The notes: generated by a model from the sequence alone, not told the origin. Counted from the stretch's first letter, positions 34,953-44,669 are shown. The stretch is 64,000 nt of DNA from Actinokineospora bangkokensis (GCF_001940455.1 NZ_MKQR01000007.1:395378-459377), one strand, 5' to 3'. Numbers and translations: made by a program.

Positions 34953-36257
34953 TCAGGGCGGGGTGGCGTGCTCGTCCAGCACGAGGTCGCCGAACTCCTC
35001 CGCGAGGGCCAGGGCGACCTGGAGCTGCATCCGCCGGACCTCGACGTCCCGGCCCCGAAGCTGCTCGGCCCGCTGGACGCGGTAGGCGACCGTGTTGCGC
35101 GCGACGTGCAGCAGCTCGGCCGCGGTGTTCAGGCTCCGCTCCACGTCCAGGTAGCGCTTGAGGGTGGTGCGCAGCGTGGTGGCTGGCTCCCCGGGCCCGG
35201 CGAGCCCGCCCAGCTCACGGCGCACGAACCGGCGCGCCTGGTCGAGGTCGGCGCTGAGCATGGCGATCAGGTCCAGCTCGGCGTAGTCGAACAGCCACCG
35301 GTCGCCGCGCGACAGCGTCCCGACCCGGACGGCGTCGAGCGCTTGGCGGTGACTGGACGCGAAGCCGGCCACGCCGTGCTCGGGCAACCCGGCCGCCACC
35401 CGGACCCCGGACCCGGGCGTTCCGGTCGACGTCGGGGGCCCCACCGAGGCGCCGCGGACGCTCGACCCCCACGCCCACACCCGTTGCCTGCCCACCGGCA
35501 GGACCAGGGTGCCCGTCGCCCCGCCGTCGCGCAGCAGCTGCTCGGCGACCCCCGCCAACTGGCCGGGATCGGCGTGTTCGAGGTCGTCGGCCCACACGAC
35601 CAGGGCGGTGTGGCAGCGGGTGAGGTCGTAGCCCAGGACGCGGTGCGCGTGGTCGGCGGCGACCGGCTCCCCGGCGAGGACCTCCTGCACCAGCTCCCTG
35701 CGCACGGCGGCCGAGCTGGTCACCCAGGCGGCGTGCGCCCGGGAGAACTCGCTCGTCATCTCGGCGGACAGCTGGTTGACGATCCCGAACAGCACCTCCG
35801 AGACGTGCCCCACCGCCGCGAACCGCTCGGCGGCGGGCAGGTGCCGCTCGGCCTCCGCCAGGATCTCCCGGACGGCGTAGGCGTGACCGAGCTGCACGCT
35901 CTGCAGCAGGTGCTCGACGCCGACCCCCCGGCCCACCGCCTCCACGGCGCCCGTGAGCGCTTCCGCCGGGGGCTCCGGGGCGACCTCGGCGTTCTCGGCC
36001 AGGGCGGCCACCATGCTCACCGCGACGGCCTCGCAGCCCTTCCGCAGCTCCTGCACGAGCCCGTCCACGCCGAGCTGCGGGATCCGCGCGACCATGTGCT
36101 CCGCCATGCCCTGCGCCAGCTCGACGGCCCACCTCACCGGACCCGCGCCGACCCGGTCGACGACCCGGTCGACCTGGGCGGCGGGCAGCACCGACCGGGA
36201 CAGGGCGGTCTGGCCACGCGGCGCGAGTTCTCGAACCCATCCGCCCACGCTGCCCAT
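34953..36257 (-). CDS. PucR-type HTH regulator
   Basis: About 434 residues from ATG 36257 (GAGGG close in front; ATG 36314 is an alternative). The N-terminal ~170 residues are helical. The C-terminus is the PucR HTH (LKRYLDVERSLNTAAELLHV, then ARNTVAYRVQRAEQL). It is encoded immediately upstream of and parallel to the aromatic catabolic operon, with a 7-bp-arm dyad between. It probably controls ring-degradation genes in response to substrate; that is inference from position. Confidence 0.88.
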   Translation of the reverse strand: MGSVGGWVRELAPRGQTALSRSVLPAAQVDRVVDRVGAGPVRWAVELAQGMAEHMVARIPQLGVDGLVQELRKGCEAVAVSMVAALAENAEVAPEPPAEALTGAVEAVGRGVGVEHLLQSVQLGHAYAVREILAEAERHLPAAERFAAVGHVSEVLFGIVNQLSAEMTSEFSRAHAAWVTSSAAVRRELVQEVLAGEPVAADHAHRVLGYDLTRCHTALVVWADDLEHADPGQLAGVAEQLLRDGGATGTLVLPVGRQRVWAWGSSVRGASVGPPTSTGTPGSGVRVAAGLPEHGVAGFASSHRQALDAVRVGTLSRGDRWLFDYAELDLIAMLSADLDQARRFVRRELGGLAGPGEPATTLRTTLKRYLDVERSLNTAAELLHVARNTVAYRVQRAEQLRGRDVEVRRMQLQVALALAEEFGDLVLDEHATPP

Positions 36258-36359
36258 CGGCCCTCGCCACCTCCATCCAGGAACGATGACCGACAGTAGC
36301 GCGCCTGCGGACACCGGTCACCGCGACACCGCCGACCGGGGGAGCGGGCCAGCCGGGTG

Positions 36360-37091
36360 TCAGGAGAGGAAGTCGGGGAGCCGGGCGGGGGTCAGGCCGT
36401 CCGCCTTCACCTGGTCGAGGAACGCCTGGTAGTCCTCGGTGAAGGTCTTGCGGAAGTGCATCAGGACGATGTCGCCCGGCCTGAGGTGGTGGCCGACCTG
36501 GAACTGCATGGCGCCGTTGTTGATCGTCTCGTCCCACAGCACCACGGCCTTGAGGCCGCAGGCGGCGGCCGCCCTGCGGGTGTTGTCGTCGTAGTTGCCG
36601 AACGGCGGGCGGAACAGGGTCGGCCGGACGCCGAAGGCGCGCTGCTCGGCGTCGGCGTCGTCGCAGATCTCCTCGCGCTGGAACTCGTAGGGCTTGCCGC
36701 GCAGGTTGGGGTGGTCGACCGTGTGGTCCTCGACCGGGGCGTTGAGCGAGGTGAAGTAGGCGGCGTCGTCCTTGAAGTACTTCTCGTTGAGGAACAGCGT
36801 CGGCCACCCCCGCTTGGCCAGCTCCACCGCCGCCGGGTCCTTGATCTCCCCGTCGTCGATGGTGAGGAAGACGTACGGCTTGTCGGTCGGGATGCGCCGC
36901 ACCACGGGCGCCATGCCGTTCTCCACCGCGGGAGCTGTCGATTGGGGCGAACCGACCGGGTAGGGCGGACTGTCCGATTGGACCGGTGCGGGCGACGGGA
37001 CTCCTGCTGGTGCGCTCTGCGCTCGTTGCGCTCCCTGTCCACAACCCGCGAGCAGGAAGCCAACCAGGACAAGGGGAAGAACCATGCGCAT
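36360..37091 (-). CDS. Polysaccharide deacetylase lipoprotein
   Basis: 243 residues from ATG 37091 (GGAG in front). The signal peptide ends in lipobox LLAGC. The NodB domain has the metal motifs: FLTIDDGE (Asp-Asp), EDHTVDHPNL (His-x3-His) and RPPFGNYD; a His near the end sits in IVLMHFRKT. It deacetylates an extracellular N-acetyl sugar polymer, perhaps peptidoglycan, at the outer face of the membrane. It lies upstream of the PucR gene on the same strand but is probably separate from it. Confidence 0.9.
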   Translation of the reverse strand: MRMVLPLVLVGFLLAGCGQGAQRAQSAPAGVPSPAPVQSDSPPYPVGSPQSTAPAVENGMAPVVRRIPTDKPYVFLTIDDGEIKDPAAVELAKRGWPTLFLNEKYFKDDAAYFTSLNAPVEDHTVDHPNLRGKPYEFQREEICDDADAEQRAFGVRPTLFRPPFGNYDDNTRRAAAACGLKAVVLWDETINNGAMQFQVGHHLRPGDIVLMHFRKTFTEDYQAFLDQVKADGLTPARLPDFLS

Positions 37092-37440
37092 CTCGGACTC
37101 CAGGAACCTCGGTTGACGCACTTGCCACGCTAGACGACGCGTGGCCCGCGCACGGGTTGCCCACCGCACCACCATCACCGCCGGCAACGCCTCGTAGCGG
37201 TGAGGCCGGGCATCCTGCGCCCCTCCGGTCCGGACGTGCGTGCCATCGCCGGCCGCACCCGTGGGACGTGCTACCTCTCGGCGCGTCCCCGGCGGTGCCG
37301 GTCGGCGGGGGCAGCGCGGTATCGGCGCTGGTCGGCGGGTGAGGCCAGGGATGGCCTGGCCGGTGGCCTCGTGCCGGGGCGTGCCGGTGCGCAGGCTCCT
37401 GGTGCCCCGCCGGTGGTGGGGCGCGTCCTGAGGAGGAATC
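37092..37440. other. Intergenic region between divergent deacetylase and hydrolase genes
   Basis: 349 bases with no convincing gene. It must hold both divergent promoters. The only clear element is the GAGGAGGAATC ribosome site just before 37441. Confidence 0.5.
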
Positions 37441-38541
37441 GTGCGCAGAGCTGTACTGGTCCCCGTCGCGCTGGTGGGGGCACTCGCCGTGGCACCTGCC
37501 GCGGCACAGGCACAGGTCGACCACCCGGCGACCCGGGCGGCGGTGGCGCGGTACGTCACCGTGCACGGGCCGGGGGCCGCGGTGTACGCCGGGAACTCGA
37601 ACTCGTCCTGGTTCGTGACGGCCGGGTACGCCAACCCGGTGACTCGCACCGCGATCGGGCGGGACGGCCACATCCGGGCCGCCAGCCAGACCAAGGCCTT
37701 CACCGCGGTGACCGTGCTCAAGCTGGTGCAGACCGGGCAGGTCAGCCTCGACACCCCGATCGCCCGGTACCTGCCGGGGGTGGTGACCGGCAACGGGTAC
37801 GACGAGAACGCCATCACCGTGCGGCAGCTGCTGCGCCACCAGTCCGGGACCGGTACCACCTACGTCCCCAACCCCGCGGGCGCCTACACCCTGGCCCAGC
37901 TCGTCCGCTACGGGCTCGACCACACCCCGCCGCAGTTCACCCCGGGCACCGGCTACTACTACAGCAACATCGGGTACAACATCCTCGGCCTGCTGATCGA
38001 GGAGGTGACCGGCAAGCCCTACCGGCAGGCGATCACCGAGGCCACGATCCAGCCGCTCGGGCTGACCAGGACCTCCTTCCCCGCCCAGGGCGACGCGACC
38101 CTGCCCGCGCCGTACGTCCCCGGGTACCTGGGGTACCGGTTCGGCCCGGTGTACTTCTTCGCCGACACGACCTCCACGCCGAACCCGGCGATCTTCGCCA
38201 CGGCCGGGTCGTTGACCACCTCGCTGCCGGACCTCGCCACGTTCCAGCGGGCGCTGAACTCCGGTCAGCTGCTCCCGCCCGCCCTGCTGGCCGAGATGCG
38301 CTCGACGGTCCCGATCCAGCCCGCCTACGGCGATTTCGCCTACGGCCTGGGCCTGCTCCGCATCCCGCTGAGCTGCGGCGGCGTCGCGTGGGGCCACCAC
38401 GGCGACGCCAACGGCCACACCTCGGTCACCATGGTCACCGACGACGGCCGGTTCGCCGCGGTGATGGCCAACAGCACCCTGAACCAGGTGACCGACCCGG
38501 ACCGCTTCACCGTCCTCGACACCGCCCTCTGCGAGGCCTGA
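37441..38541 (+). CDS. Serine hydrolase (beta-lactamase / DD-carboxypeptidase family)
   Basis: 366 residues from GTG 37441, with GAGGAGG in front. A signal peptide (VALVGALAVAPAAAQA) exports it. Motifs: SxxK as SQTK (IRAASQTKAF), the Tyr-Ser-Asn motif in YYSNIGYN, and HHGDANGH in place of KTG, as in class C beta-lactamase-related esterases and DD-peptidases. It probably acts on peptidoglycan or an ester; a true beta-lactamase role is less likely. A strong terminator follows. Confidence 0.9.
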   Translation: MRRAVLVPVALVGALAVAPAAAQAQVDHPATRAAVARYVTVHGPGAAVYAGNSNSSWFVTAGYANPVTRTAIGRDGHIRAASQTKAFTAVTVLKLVQTGQVSLDTPIARYLPGVVTGNGYDENAITVRQLLRHQSGTGTTYVPNPAGAYTLAQLVRYGLDHTPPQFTPGTGYYYSNIGYNILGLLIEEVTGKPYRQAITEATIQPLGLTRTSFPAQGDATLPAPYVPGYLGYRFGPVYFFADTTSTPNPAIFATAGSLTTSLPDLATFQRALNSGQLLPPALLAEMRSTVPIQPAYGDFAYGLGLLRIPLSCGGVAWGHHGDANGHTSVTMVTDDGRFAAVMANSTLNQVTDPDRFTVLDTALCEA

Positions 38542-38549
38542 CAGAGCCC

Positions 38550-38583
38550 GGTGGTCCACCGCTCCGCCGAGCGGTGGACCACC
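38550..38583 (+). terminator. Hairpin terminator after the serine hydrolase
   Basis: A perfect 15-bp stem (GGTGGTCCACCGCTC and its complement) with loop CGCC, starting 9 bases after the stop. No T-run. Confidence 0.75.
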
Positions 38584-38708
38584 GCAGCGCTTCCAGGTTG
38601 CGCTCAGCGGGGGGCTGGTGCGCGCCTGCTCGCTCGGCTTCGGCCGTTCCGCGTTGATCTTGGCGGTACCCTCGGGCGCGGCACGGTGGGCGTCGTGAGG
38701 CGGGGGAT

Positions 38709-40898
38709 GTGGCAGAGCGGTTCGGCGCGGCACTGCGCGCTGCCCGGCGGCGGTCCGGGCTGACCCAGGAGGAACTGGCGCACCGTGCGGGCCTCGGGGT
38801 CCGCACGGTGCGCGGGCTGGAGACGGGGGAGCGGGCCACCCCGCGCACCGACACCGTGCACCGGCTGGCCGACGCCCTCGGCCTCGCCCAGGCGGAGCGC
38901 ACCGAACTGCTGCTCAGCGCGGGCAACCCGGGCGCGGACCACGAACCGGAGCCCGCCCCCGAGCCACCCCCGGTCTCGGCCCTGGACAGGCAGTTGGCAG
39001 AAGCCGCAGACCGGCTCGCGCACACCGTCCTGGTGCGGTGGCAGCGCGAGGAGGAGCACCGGCAGGTGTTCGCCCCGGTGCCGCTGCCCGTGCGGTGGCG
39101 GGCCGCCGCGCCGGGGTTGTCGGACTCCTGGGACAACATCGGCTCCGAGCCAGTGGACCTGGTGGGCCGGTTCGCGGAGGTCGTCCGGTTCTACGAGCGC
39201 GTCCCGTCGGGGCGGCTGGTGGTGCTGGGGCGTGCCGGATCGGGTAAGTCCGTGCTGGCCGTGCGCTTCGTCCTCGACCGCATCGGCACCCGGGCCGCGG
39301 GGGAGCCCGTCCCGGTCGTGTTCGGTCTCGCTTCCTGGAACCCCGCCACGACCGCGCTGCGGGACTGGTTGACCACCCGGTTGCTGGAAGACCACCCCGA
39401 CCTGCGCGCCCCGGGCCCGGACGGGACCACCCTCGCCGCCGCGCTCGTGGACACCGGCCGGGTGCTGCCGGTCCTCGACGGTTTCGACGAGATGCCCGGC
39501 GGGGTGCACCAGGCCGCGGTCGACTCGCTCAACGCGGCGCGGTTGCCGGTCGTGGTCACCAGCAGGCCCGACGAGTACGCCGCCGCTGTCGCGGCCCGCG
39601 ACGTCCTCGCCGGGTCTGTCGCGGTGGAGCTGGAAGACCTCAAGCCAGACGACCTCGTCGAGTACCTGCCGCGCGCCACCCGCGACGAGCGGTGGACCCC
39701 GGTGCTCGACGCGCTGCGCACCCCGGAGGGGCACACCCTCGCCGCCGTGCTGACCTCCCCGTTGATGGTCGGACTGGCCAGGACCGTCTACGACCACAAG
39801 AAGGGCGACCCCGCCGAACTGCTCGACACCCGCCGCTTCCCCACCCCCGCCGCGCTGGAGGAGCACCTGCTGGGCAGCCTCCTGCCATCCGCATACCGCT
39901 ACCAGCCCGAAAGCGCCCGGTTCCACCCGGAAGCCGCGGAGCACTACCTCCGCTCCCTCGCCCGGCACCTGAACCGGTTGGGCACCCGGGACCTGGCCTG
40001 GTGGCGGCTCGGGTTGTCGCTGCCGGTGTGGGTGCGGGCGGCGGTCGTCGCCGCGATCTCGTGCGTGGTCATCGGGGTCGGTGACCTGTTGGGAGAGGCC
40101 GCGGTGCTGTCGTTCACCCCGCGCGGGGCGGTGTTCGCCGCCGCCCTGGGCCTGGCGGGCGGGGTGGTGCTCGGGGTGCTCAACGCGGCGATCGGCCGGG
40201 TGGGGGTGGAGCCGACCCGCGTGCGGCTGCGCGTGCGCCGGAGCGCGGGCAGGGACCGGGGCCGGGTCGCGGCGCGGGCCAAGCTGGGCTTCAGGGCGGG
40301 GGCCGTGCTGGCCGTGGCGTACACGGTGGTGCGCGAGCTGGCCGTGCTGCTCACCGGGCAGGTGGTGGCGGGGTGGCCGTACGTGCTGTTCGACGCGACC
40401 GTCTTCGCCGTGGTGCTCGGATCGGCCGCCGCGGCGGTGGTCGCCCTCCTGACCTGGTTCGAGCACCCCCTCGACGTGGGGTCCGCGGGCAGTCCCGCCG
40501 ACCTGCTCGCCGCCGACCGGCGCACGGTGCTGGTGCAGCTGGTGGTCTTCGGACCGCTGTTCGCCGTGGTGACCCCGCTGCTGTTCCTGCTCGTGCTCTC
40601 CGCGCTGGAGGTGCCCGGCCTGCTGCCGTTCGAGCTGCGCGTGGCGCCGGGGTTCGCCCTGCTGCTCGGTCTGGTGGCCGGGGTGACCGGGTCCCTGGCG
40701 TACTTGCTGTGCGCCTCGGCGTGGGGGCACTGGCTGCTGTTCGCCCGGCTGTACCTGCCGCTGGTGGGCAGGCTGCCCTGGGCGGTCGGTGCGTTCCTGG
40801 AGGACGCCTGCGCGCGCGGGGTCCTGCGCCGCGCGGGCGCGGTCTACCAGTTCCGGCACGCCCGCCTGCAGGACCACCTGGCCGCCCGGCCCGCCTGA
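38709..40898 (+). CDS. HTH-NACHT NTPase with C-terminal membrane domain
   Basis: 729 residues from GTG 38709 (GAGG 8 bases ahead). Residues 5-60 are an XRE-type HTH (GLTQEELAHRAGLGVRTVRGLE). After a Pro-rich linker comes a NACHT-type ATPase: Walker A GRAGSGKS (174-181), Walker B VLPVLDGFDE (252-261) and a VVVTSRPDEY sensor. From ~435 on there are about eight hydrophobic helices. Such STAND proteins act as signal-triggered switches, and some bacterial NACHT proteins are antiphage. An HTH at one end and a membrane domain at the other suggests either a membrane-bound regulator or a defence effector. Type VII genes follow. Confidence 0.88.
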   Translation: MAERFGAALRAARRRSGLTQEELAHRAGLGVRTVRGLETGERATPRTDTVHRLADALGLAQAERTELLLSAGNPGADHEPEPAPEPPPVSALDRQLAEAADRLAHTVLVRWQREEEHRQVFAPVPLPVRWRAAAPGLSDSWDNIGSEPVDLVGRFAEVVRFYERVPSGRLVVLGRAGSGKSVLAVRFVLDRIGTRAAGEPVPVVFGLASWNPATTALRDWLTTRLLEDHPDLRAPGPDGTTLAAALVDTGRVLPVLDGFDEMPGGVHQAAVDSLNAARLPVVVTSRPDEYAAAVAARDVLAGSVAVELEDLKPDDLVEYLPRATRDERWTPVLDALRTPEGHTLAAVLTSPLMVGLARTVYDHKKGDPAELLDTRRFPTPAALEEHLLGSLLPSAYRYQPESARFHPEAAEHYLRSLARHLNRLGTRDLAWWRLGLSLPVWVRAAVVAAISCVVIGVGDLLGEAAVLSFTPRGAVFAAALGLAGGVVLGVLNAAIGRVGVEPTRVRLRVRRSAGRDRGRVAARAKLGFRAGAVLAVAYTVVRELAVLLTGQVVAGWPYVLFDATVFAVVLGSAAAAVVALLTWFEHPLDVGSAGSPADLLAADRRTVLVQLVVFGPLFAVVTPLLFLLVLSALEVPGLLPFELRVAPGFALLLGLVAGVTGSLAYLLCASAWGHWLLFARLYLPLVGRLPWAVGAFLEDACARGVLRRAGAVYQFRHARLQDHLAARPA

Positions 40899-41009
40899 TC
40901 CGCGCAGGTCACGGCCACAGGCCACGCATGGCCTGCCTCCGGCCTGGCTCCCCGCGACCCGCCCGCGGCACCGTCGTCGCGTCAGCGGCAGCGTCGGGGA
41001 GGAGCACGG

Positions 41010-42098
41010 GTGAACGACGGCGTGAACTGGGACGCCCACACCCACGAGGAACTGCACCGGATGATCTGGGAGCAGGCGGACGTGGGTGCCACGAGCGACC
41101 TCGCGGCCCGCTGGCGGGCGCACAGCACCGACCTGGCCACCCGCGCCGCCGCCCTGCGGGCCGAGCGCGACGAGCTGGCGACCTGGTGGTCCGGCGAGTC
41201 GGCCGACCTGGCCACGGCGCGCCTCGACGAGCTGGCCGAGCGGGTGGACGGCATCGCCGAGCGCGCCGCCGCGCACGCCGCGGTGGCCGAGCAGGCGGCG
41301 GAGGCCCTCGCGCAGGTCCGGGCCACCCTGCCCCCACCACCGACCGCCGCCATCCCCACCGCGGCCCTGCCGACCCAGACGACGGCGTTCCAGCAGGCCT
41401 TGGCGGCGCAGGCCGCGCAGACCCAGGCCCAGAACGCCGCCTTCCAGCAAGCCCTCCTCCAGCAGTGGACCGGTCAACCGGTCTCGACGGACCAGTTCGC
41501 CTCGTTGCTGCGGGCACCGGCCCCAACCCCGCCCTCGCCGCCGCGCAGCGGGTTCTACCTGTGGTTCGGCGTCGCCCCGAACCCCGGCCCGGTGTCCGCC
41601 CTGGGGACGGTGGCGGCGGCGCAGACGAGCATGTTCGCCGCCGACGCCGCAGCCACCCAGGCCAAGGCCCAGGCAGTAGCCGCGATGCGCACCTACGAAG
41701 ACGCCCTGCGCAGCGGCGAGTCGCGGGTGAGCACCCCCGGCGTCGAGCGGCGCGGGGGAGCGGCACCCAACCCCGCCCGCGTCCCCGAGGCGCGGGCCGA
41801 CAGCGAACCCAAGCCGGTGGCGCCGCGCGCGGCGGACCGGGGAGGGCAGCTCGCGGCCCGTGAACCGGTGGTCCGGGAACCCGCCCAACCACGGCAGGTC
41901 ACCGAATCGACCACGAGGTCCGCGGCGGCGCCCAACCAGTCCAACGGCCTGCACGCCGCCGGTCAGCGGGCCGCCAAGACCGAGGACACCGAACACCAGA
42001 ACCGGATGCCGCATCTGGACCACGGCCTGTTCGCCGTCCGCGAAGCCGTGTCCGTCCCGGTGATCGGCGCACTCGAGCAGCCAGGAGCCACCTCATGA
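41010..42098 (+). CDS. PPE/WXG-like type VII secretion-associated protein
   Basis: 362 residues from GTG 41010, with GGAGGAG in front. The N-terminal ~110 residues are helical, starting HTHEELHRMIWEQADVG and with a central TWWSGESAD resembling the WxG turn of ESX/PPE proteins. The rest is Ala/Gln/Pro-rich and of low complexity. It is coupled by ATGA to an EspC-like gene, then to EspG, so it is probably an ESX substrate or its partner. A proper PPE motif was not found, so the family name is approximate. Confidence 0.7.
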   Translation: MNDGVNWDAHTHEELHRMIWEQADVGATSDLAARWRAHSTDLATRAAALRAERDELATWWSGESADLATARLDELAERVDGIAERAAAHAAVAEQAAEALAQVRATLPPPPTAAIPTAALPTQTTAFQQALAAQAAQTQAQNAAFQQALLQQWTGQPVSTDQFASLLRAPAPTPPSPPRSGFYLWFGVAPNPGPVSALGTVAAAQTSMFAADAAATQAKAQAVAAMRTYEDALRSGESRVSTPGVERRGGAAPNPARVPEARADSEPKPVAPRAADRGGQLAAREPVVREPAQPRQVTESTTRSAAAPNQSNGLHAAGQRAAKTEDTEHQNRMPHLDHGLFAVREAVSVPVIGALEQPGATS

Positions 42099-42403
42099 CC
42101 GGATTCCACATCGACCCGGACGCGGTGACCGCCCGCCTGCGCCACCTGCTGGAACTGGCGGACAGCGTCGCGACCCACGCTGAGGCCGCGGCGGAGCTGG
42201 CCCAGTCCCACCCGCTGCTCGGCACGTCCCCACCGGCGACGCGCCTCAGCGACCGCCTCGTCGAAGCAGCGGGCGACGCGGGCCTGGCAGGCGAGGCGGC
42301 GGCGGCCGAGTCCGAGGTGCGCGACTTCCGCAAAGCCCTGTCGGACACCCTCACCGACTACGAACGCTGCGAGTTCGACAACCGCCGGAGGATGCGGTCA
42401 TGA
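42095..42403 (+). CDS. EspC-like small ESX-associated protein
   Basis: 102 residues starting inside the preceding stop (ATGA). It opens TGFHIDPDAVTARLRHLLEL and ends in an acidic/basic ALSDTLTDYERCEF region, like the EspC/WXG100-type helical hairpins of type VII clusters. It has no signal peptide. Likely a heterodimer partner or substrate with the protein before it. Its own stop overlaps the EspG start. Confidence 0.7.
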   Translation: MTGFHIDPDAVTARLRHLLELADSVATHAEAAAELAQSHPLLGTSPPATRLSDRLVEAAGDAGLAGEAAAAESEVRDFRKALSDTLTDYERCEFDNRRRMRS

Positions 42404-43110
42404 GCACACTCCTCGGCCCCGAAGCGGTGCACCTCGACCTGGTGGAAGTGGACCTGATCGCGCACGAGGCAGGCACCCGCCCCCCGTTCCCCCTGGTGGT
42501 GCCGTCGACCGGCCACACCTGGGAACTCCGCCGCCAGGCCCTGACCGCCGCCCGGGCAGCGCTCGCCGCCCGCAACGTGCCCGAGGTCGCCGCCGACCTG
42601 CAGGAAGCCTTCCGCCAAGCCCAAGCACGGCTGGTGCTCCTCGACGACGCAGGGGTGACCGGCGCGGTCGCATCCCGCTGCGCCGCCGGCGCGATCCTGT
42701 GCGCCCAACGCGACAACGGCCCGGTCGAAGCCCGCCACGCGGAGAGCACCTGCGAACTGCTCGACCTGCTGCCGCCCGCACCGGCCGCGCCGGTGATGCC
42801 GATCGTGCTGCCCCCGGGAGCGGTGGAAGCCGCCCACCTACCCGCCACCGAGGTGCGCCACCTGATCACCGACCACGGTGCCGCCCCGGACGCCCTGGAC
42901 CGCCTGACCGACCTGTTCGCCGCGGTGACCTCGCGAGGCCAACTGCGCGCAGGGACAACGGAAATCTCCTGGGTGGACACCCCCACCGGCCGAGTCCGCA
43001 TCGACACCGACGCCCACGGCTGGGTGAGCGTCAACCCGCTGCGCGTCGACGACCTGCGCGCGCTGCTGAACCGGCCTGCGGACTCACCCCTCCGGGCAAC
43101 CATGCGGTGA
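42400..43110 (+). CDS. EspG-family ESX chaperone
   Basis: 236 residues starting at ATG 42400, which overlaps the previous stop. The sequence matches EspG: PEAVHLDLVEVDLIAHEAG, PFPLVVPSTG near the N-terminus and the C-terminal EISWVDTPTGRVRI block. EspG proteins are cytosolic chaperones of PE/PPE substrates. Together with the two genes before it this is a substrate/chaperone cassette; no EccA-E secretion machinery lies in the window, so the apparatus must be encoded elsewhere. Confidence 0.85.
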   Translation: MSTLLGPEAVHLDLVEVDLIAHEAGTRPPFPLVVPSTGHTWELRRQALTAARAALAARNVPEVAADLQEAFRQAQARLVLLDDAGVTGAVASRCAAGAILCAQRDNGPVEARHAESTCELLDLLPPAPAAPVMPIVLPPGAVEAAHLPATEVRHLITDHGAAPDALDRLTDLFAAVTSRGQLRAGTTEISWVDTPTGRVRIDTDAHGWVSVNPLRVDDLRALLNRPADSPLRATMR

Positions 43111-43195
43111 CCCGAGTGGGTGGCGGTCTGGTTGATCTCCACGCACGGTCCAGACCGGTCGTCGTCGCGCCGCCACCGTCGGCAGGAGGCTCGCG

Positions 43196-43540
43196 TCAAC
43201 ACGATTCCTCGATGACCAGCATCGTCCGCCGCTGCCCGTCTCGGAACTCAGCCACCGCGAAATCCGCGTGAACCTCCTTCCCGCGCCCCCGCAAATACGG
43301 CCGAACCCGCTCCCACAACGCCGCCCGATCACCCACCGCAACCTCCACCGGCGCGTCCGGACCGCAGAAGTGCAGAACACGCACGTCAGCTGACGCCAAC
43401 AACCGCTCCGCCCGCTTCACCTCCACACCCCCACCCCGGCGAACCCACCGCTTGCCATCCGCGTCGACCCACCCCTTGCCCCTGATCGCAGATGGCGCCT
43501 CCACCAACCCCTCAAGCGCCCGCTCAACTCGCTCGTCCAC
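43196..43540 (-). CDS. Hypothetical protein
   Basis: 114 residues from GTG 43540, with AGGA in front; a TTG at 43558 would extend it by 6. The sequence opens VDERVERALEGLVEAPSAIR and includes KGWVDADGKRWVRRGGGVEV and ADFAVAEFRDGQRRTMLVIE. It looks like a small globular protein, but I do not recognise the family. It converges with the EspG gene. Confidence 0.55.
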   Translation of the reverse strand: MDERVERALEGLVEAPSAIRGKGWVDADGKRWVRRGGGVEVKRAERLLASADVRVLHFCGPDAPVEVAVGDRAALWERVRPYLRGRGKEVHADFAVAEFRDGQRRTMLVIEESC

Positions 43541-43860
43541 CCGCCCATCCTGACGCAATGCCGGACGTACGTCGCCTCAGACATCTCATCCGCGGGGAAC
43601 GCCACGACCAGAACTGCCTCGGCTCCACCGCAGTCGCCGCGATCGGCTCACCGCTGTCCGCTGTTCGAGCGCAGGTGCGGTCCGGTGACCGTGGCGAGTT
43701 TGAGGGCCGGGTGGCACGGGCCAAGCGAGGGTTGCGGGGATCGAGACCTTTCACGCTCATCGGCTGCCGCGATCACAGTGATCTCGCCGCACCCGTTTCC
43801 GCCCCCGCGGGGAGCCGCCAAGGTTCAGCGGCAGGCACATCACCTTCGAGAGGCGATCCG
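43541..43860. other. Intergenic region before the cupin gene
   Basis: 320 bases with no convincing gene; it must contain the divergent promoters of the hypothetical and cupin genes. A GAGAGG ribosome site precedes 43861. Confidence 0.5.
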
Positions 43861-44508
43861 ATGTCGAAGATCAGCAGGCGCAGCGCGCTGGGCGCGGGGG
43901 TCGCGGCCGCCACGGCGCTGGGCGCCACGGTGTCCGCGGCGCAGGCGGGGGCGGACCCGGCGGGCAAGCCCGGCAAGCCGTCGGGCGAGGCGCACCCGCA
44001 CCTGTTCCACCTGAGCGCGACCACGCCGTCGAACTACGACGGGGGGAACCTGCGCGGGGCCAACGAGCAGAACTTCCCGGTGCTGGCGGGTCAGGACGGG
44101 TCGGTGTACCTGGTGCACCTGGACCCGGGTGGGATCCGGGAGCCGCACTGGCACCCGACCGCGTGGGAGCTGAACTACATCATCTCCGGGCGCGCGGAGT
44201 GGAGCATCCTGGGCACGCACCCGGACGGCAGCTACCTCAACGACGTCTTCACCGCCAACCGCGGTGACCTGGTGTTCGCGCCGCAGGGGTTCTTCCACTA
44301 CTTCGCGAACCCCAGCACCACCGAGGGGCTGGACGTGCTGGTCATGTTCAACACCAGCGTGGCCGAGCCCAACGACGACATCGGCGTGGTCGGCACGCTC
44401 AACTCCATCCCGCGCGAGGTCCTGGCCGCGTCCTTCGGCGTGCCGGTCTCGGCGTTCGCCGCGGTGCCGAAGGACATCAAGCCCGTCGTCATCACCAAGC
44501 GGCGTTAG
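43861..44508 (+). CDS. Secreted cupin (oxalate-decarboxylase-like single-domain)
   Basis: 215 residues with a Tat-like signal peptide (SRRSALGAGVAAATALGA). Both cupin motifs are intact: the first in PGGIREPHWHPTAWELNYII, holding His-x-His and Glu, and the second in GDLVFAPQGFFHYFAN. These four ligands (three His, one Glu) bind Mn or Fe. The single-domain layout and secretion resemble germin/oxalate decarboxylase relatives, but the substrate is unknown. A LysR gene follows on the same strand. Confidence 0.88.
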   Translation: MSKISRRSALGAGVAAATALGATVSAAQAGADPAGKPGKPSGEAHPHLFHLSATTPSNYDGGNLRGANEQNFPVLAGQDGSVYLVHLDPGGIREPHWHPTAWELNYIISGRAEWSILGTHPDGSYLNDVFTANRGDLVFAPQGFFHYFANPSTTEGLDVLVMFNTSVAEPNDDIGVVGTLNSIPREVLAASFGVPVSAFAAVPKDIKPVVITKRR

Positions 44509-44669
44509 GGCGGGCTTCACCCAAAAGGGGCGACGTCAGCTCATCCGTCGTCGTGCCGGGTTGCCCGGGACGGGGCAGGTGGCGCGCGGGGACGGGGTTG
44601 GAAACACCGCCTAGTGTCCGCAACCACAGTTCGTGTGCGCGCCACGACGGTGAGTGGTAGTCCGGAGGG

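Noticed and set aside
35215..38733. 1,172-codon minus-strand open frame
   Set aside because: Runs through the opposite strand of the serine hydrolase and a wrong frame of the deacetylase and PucR genes; no ribosome site and no domain.
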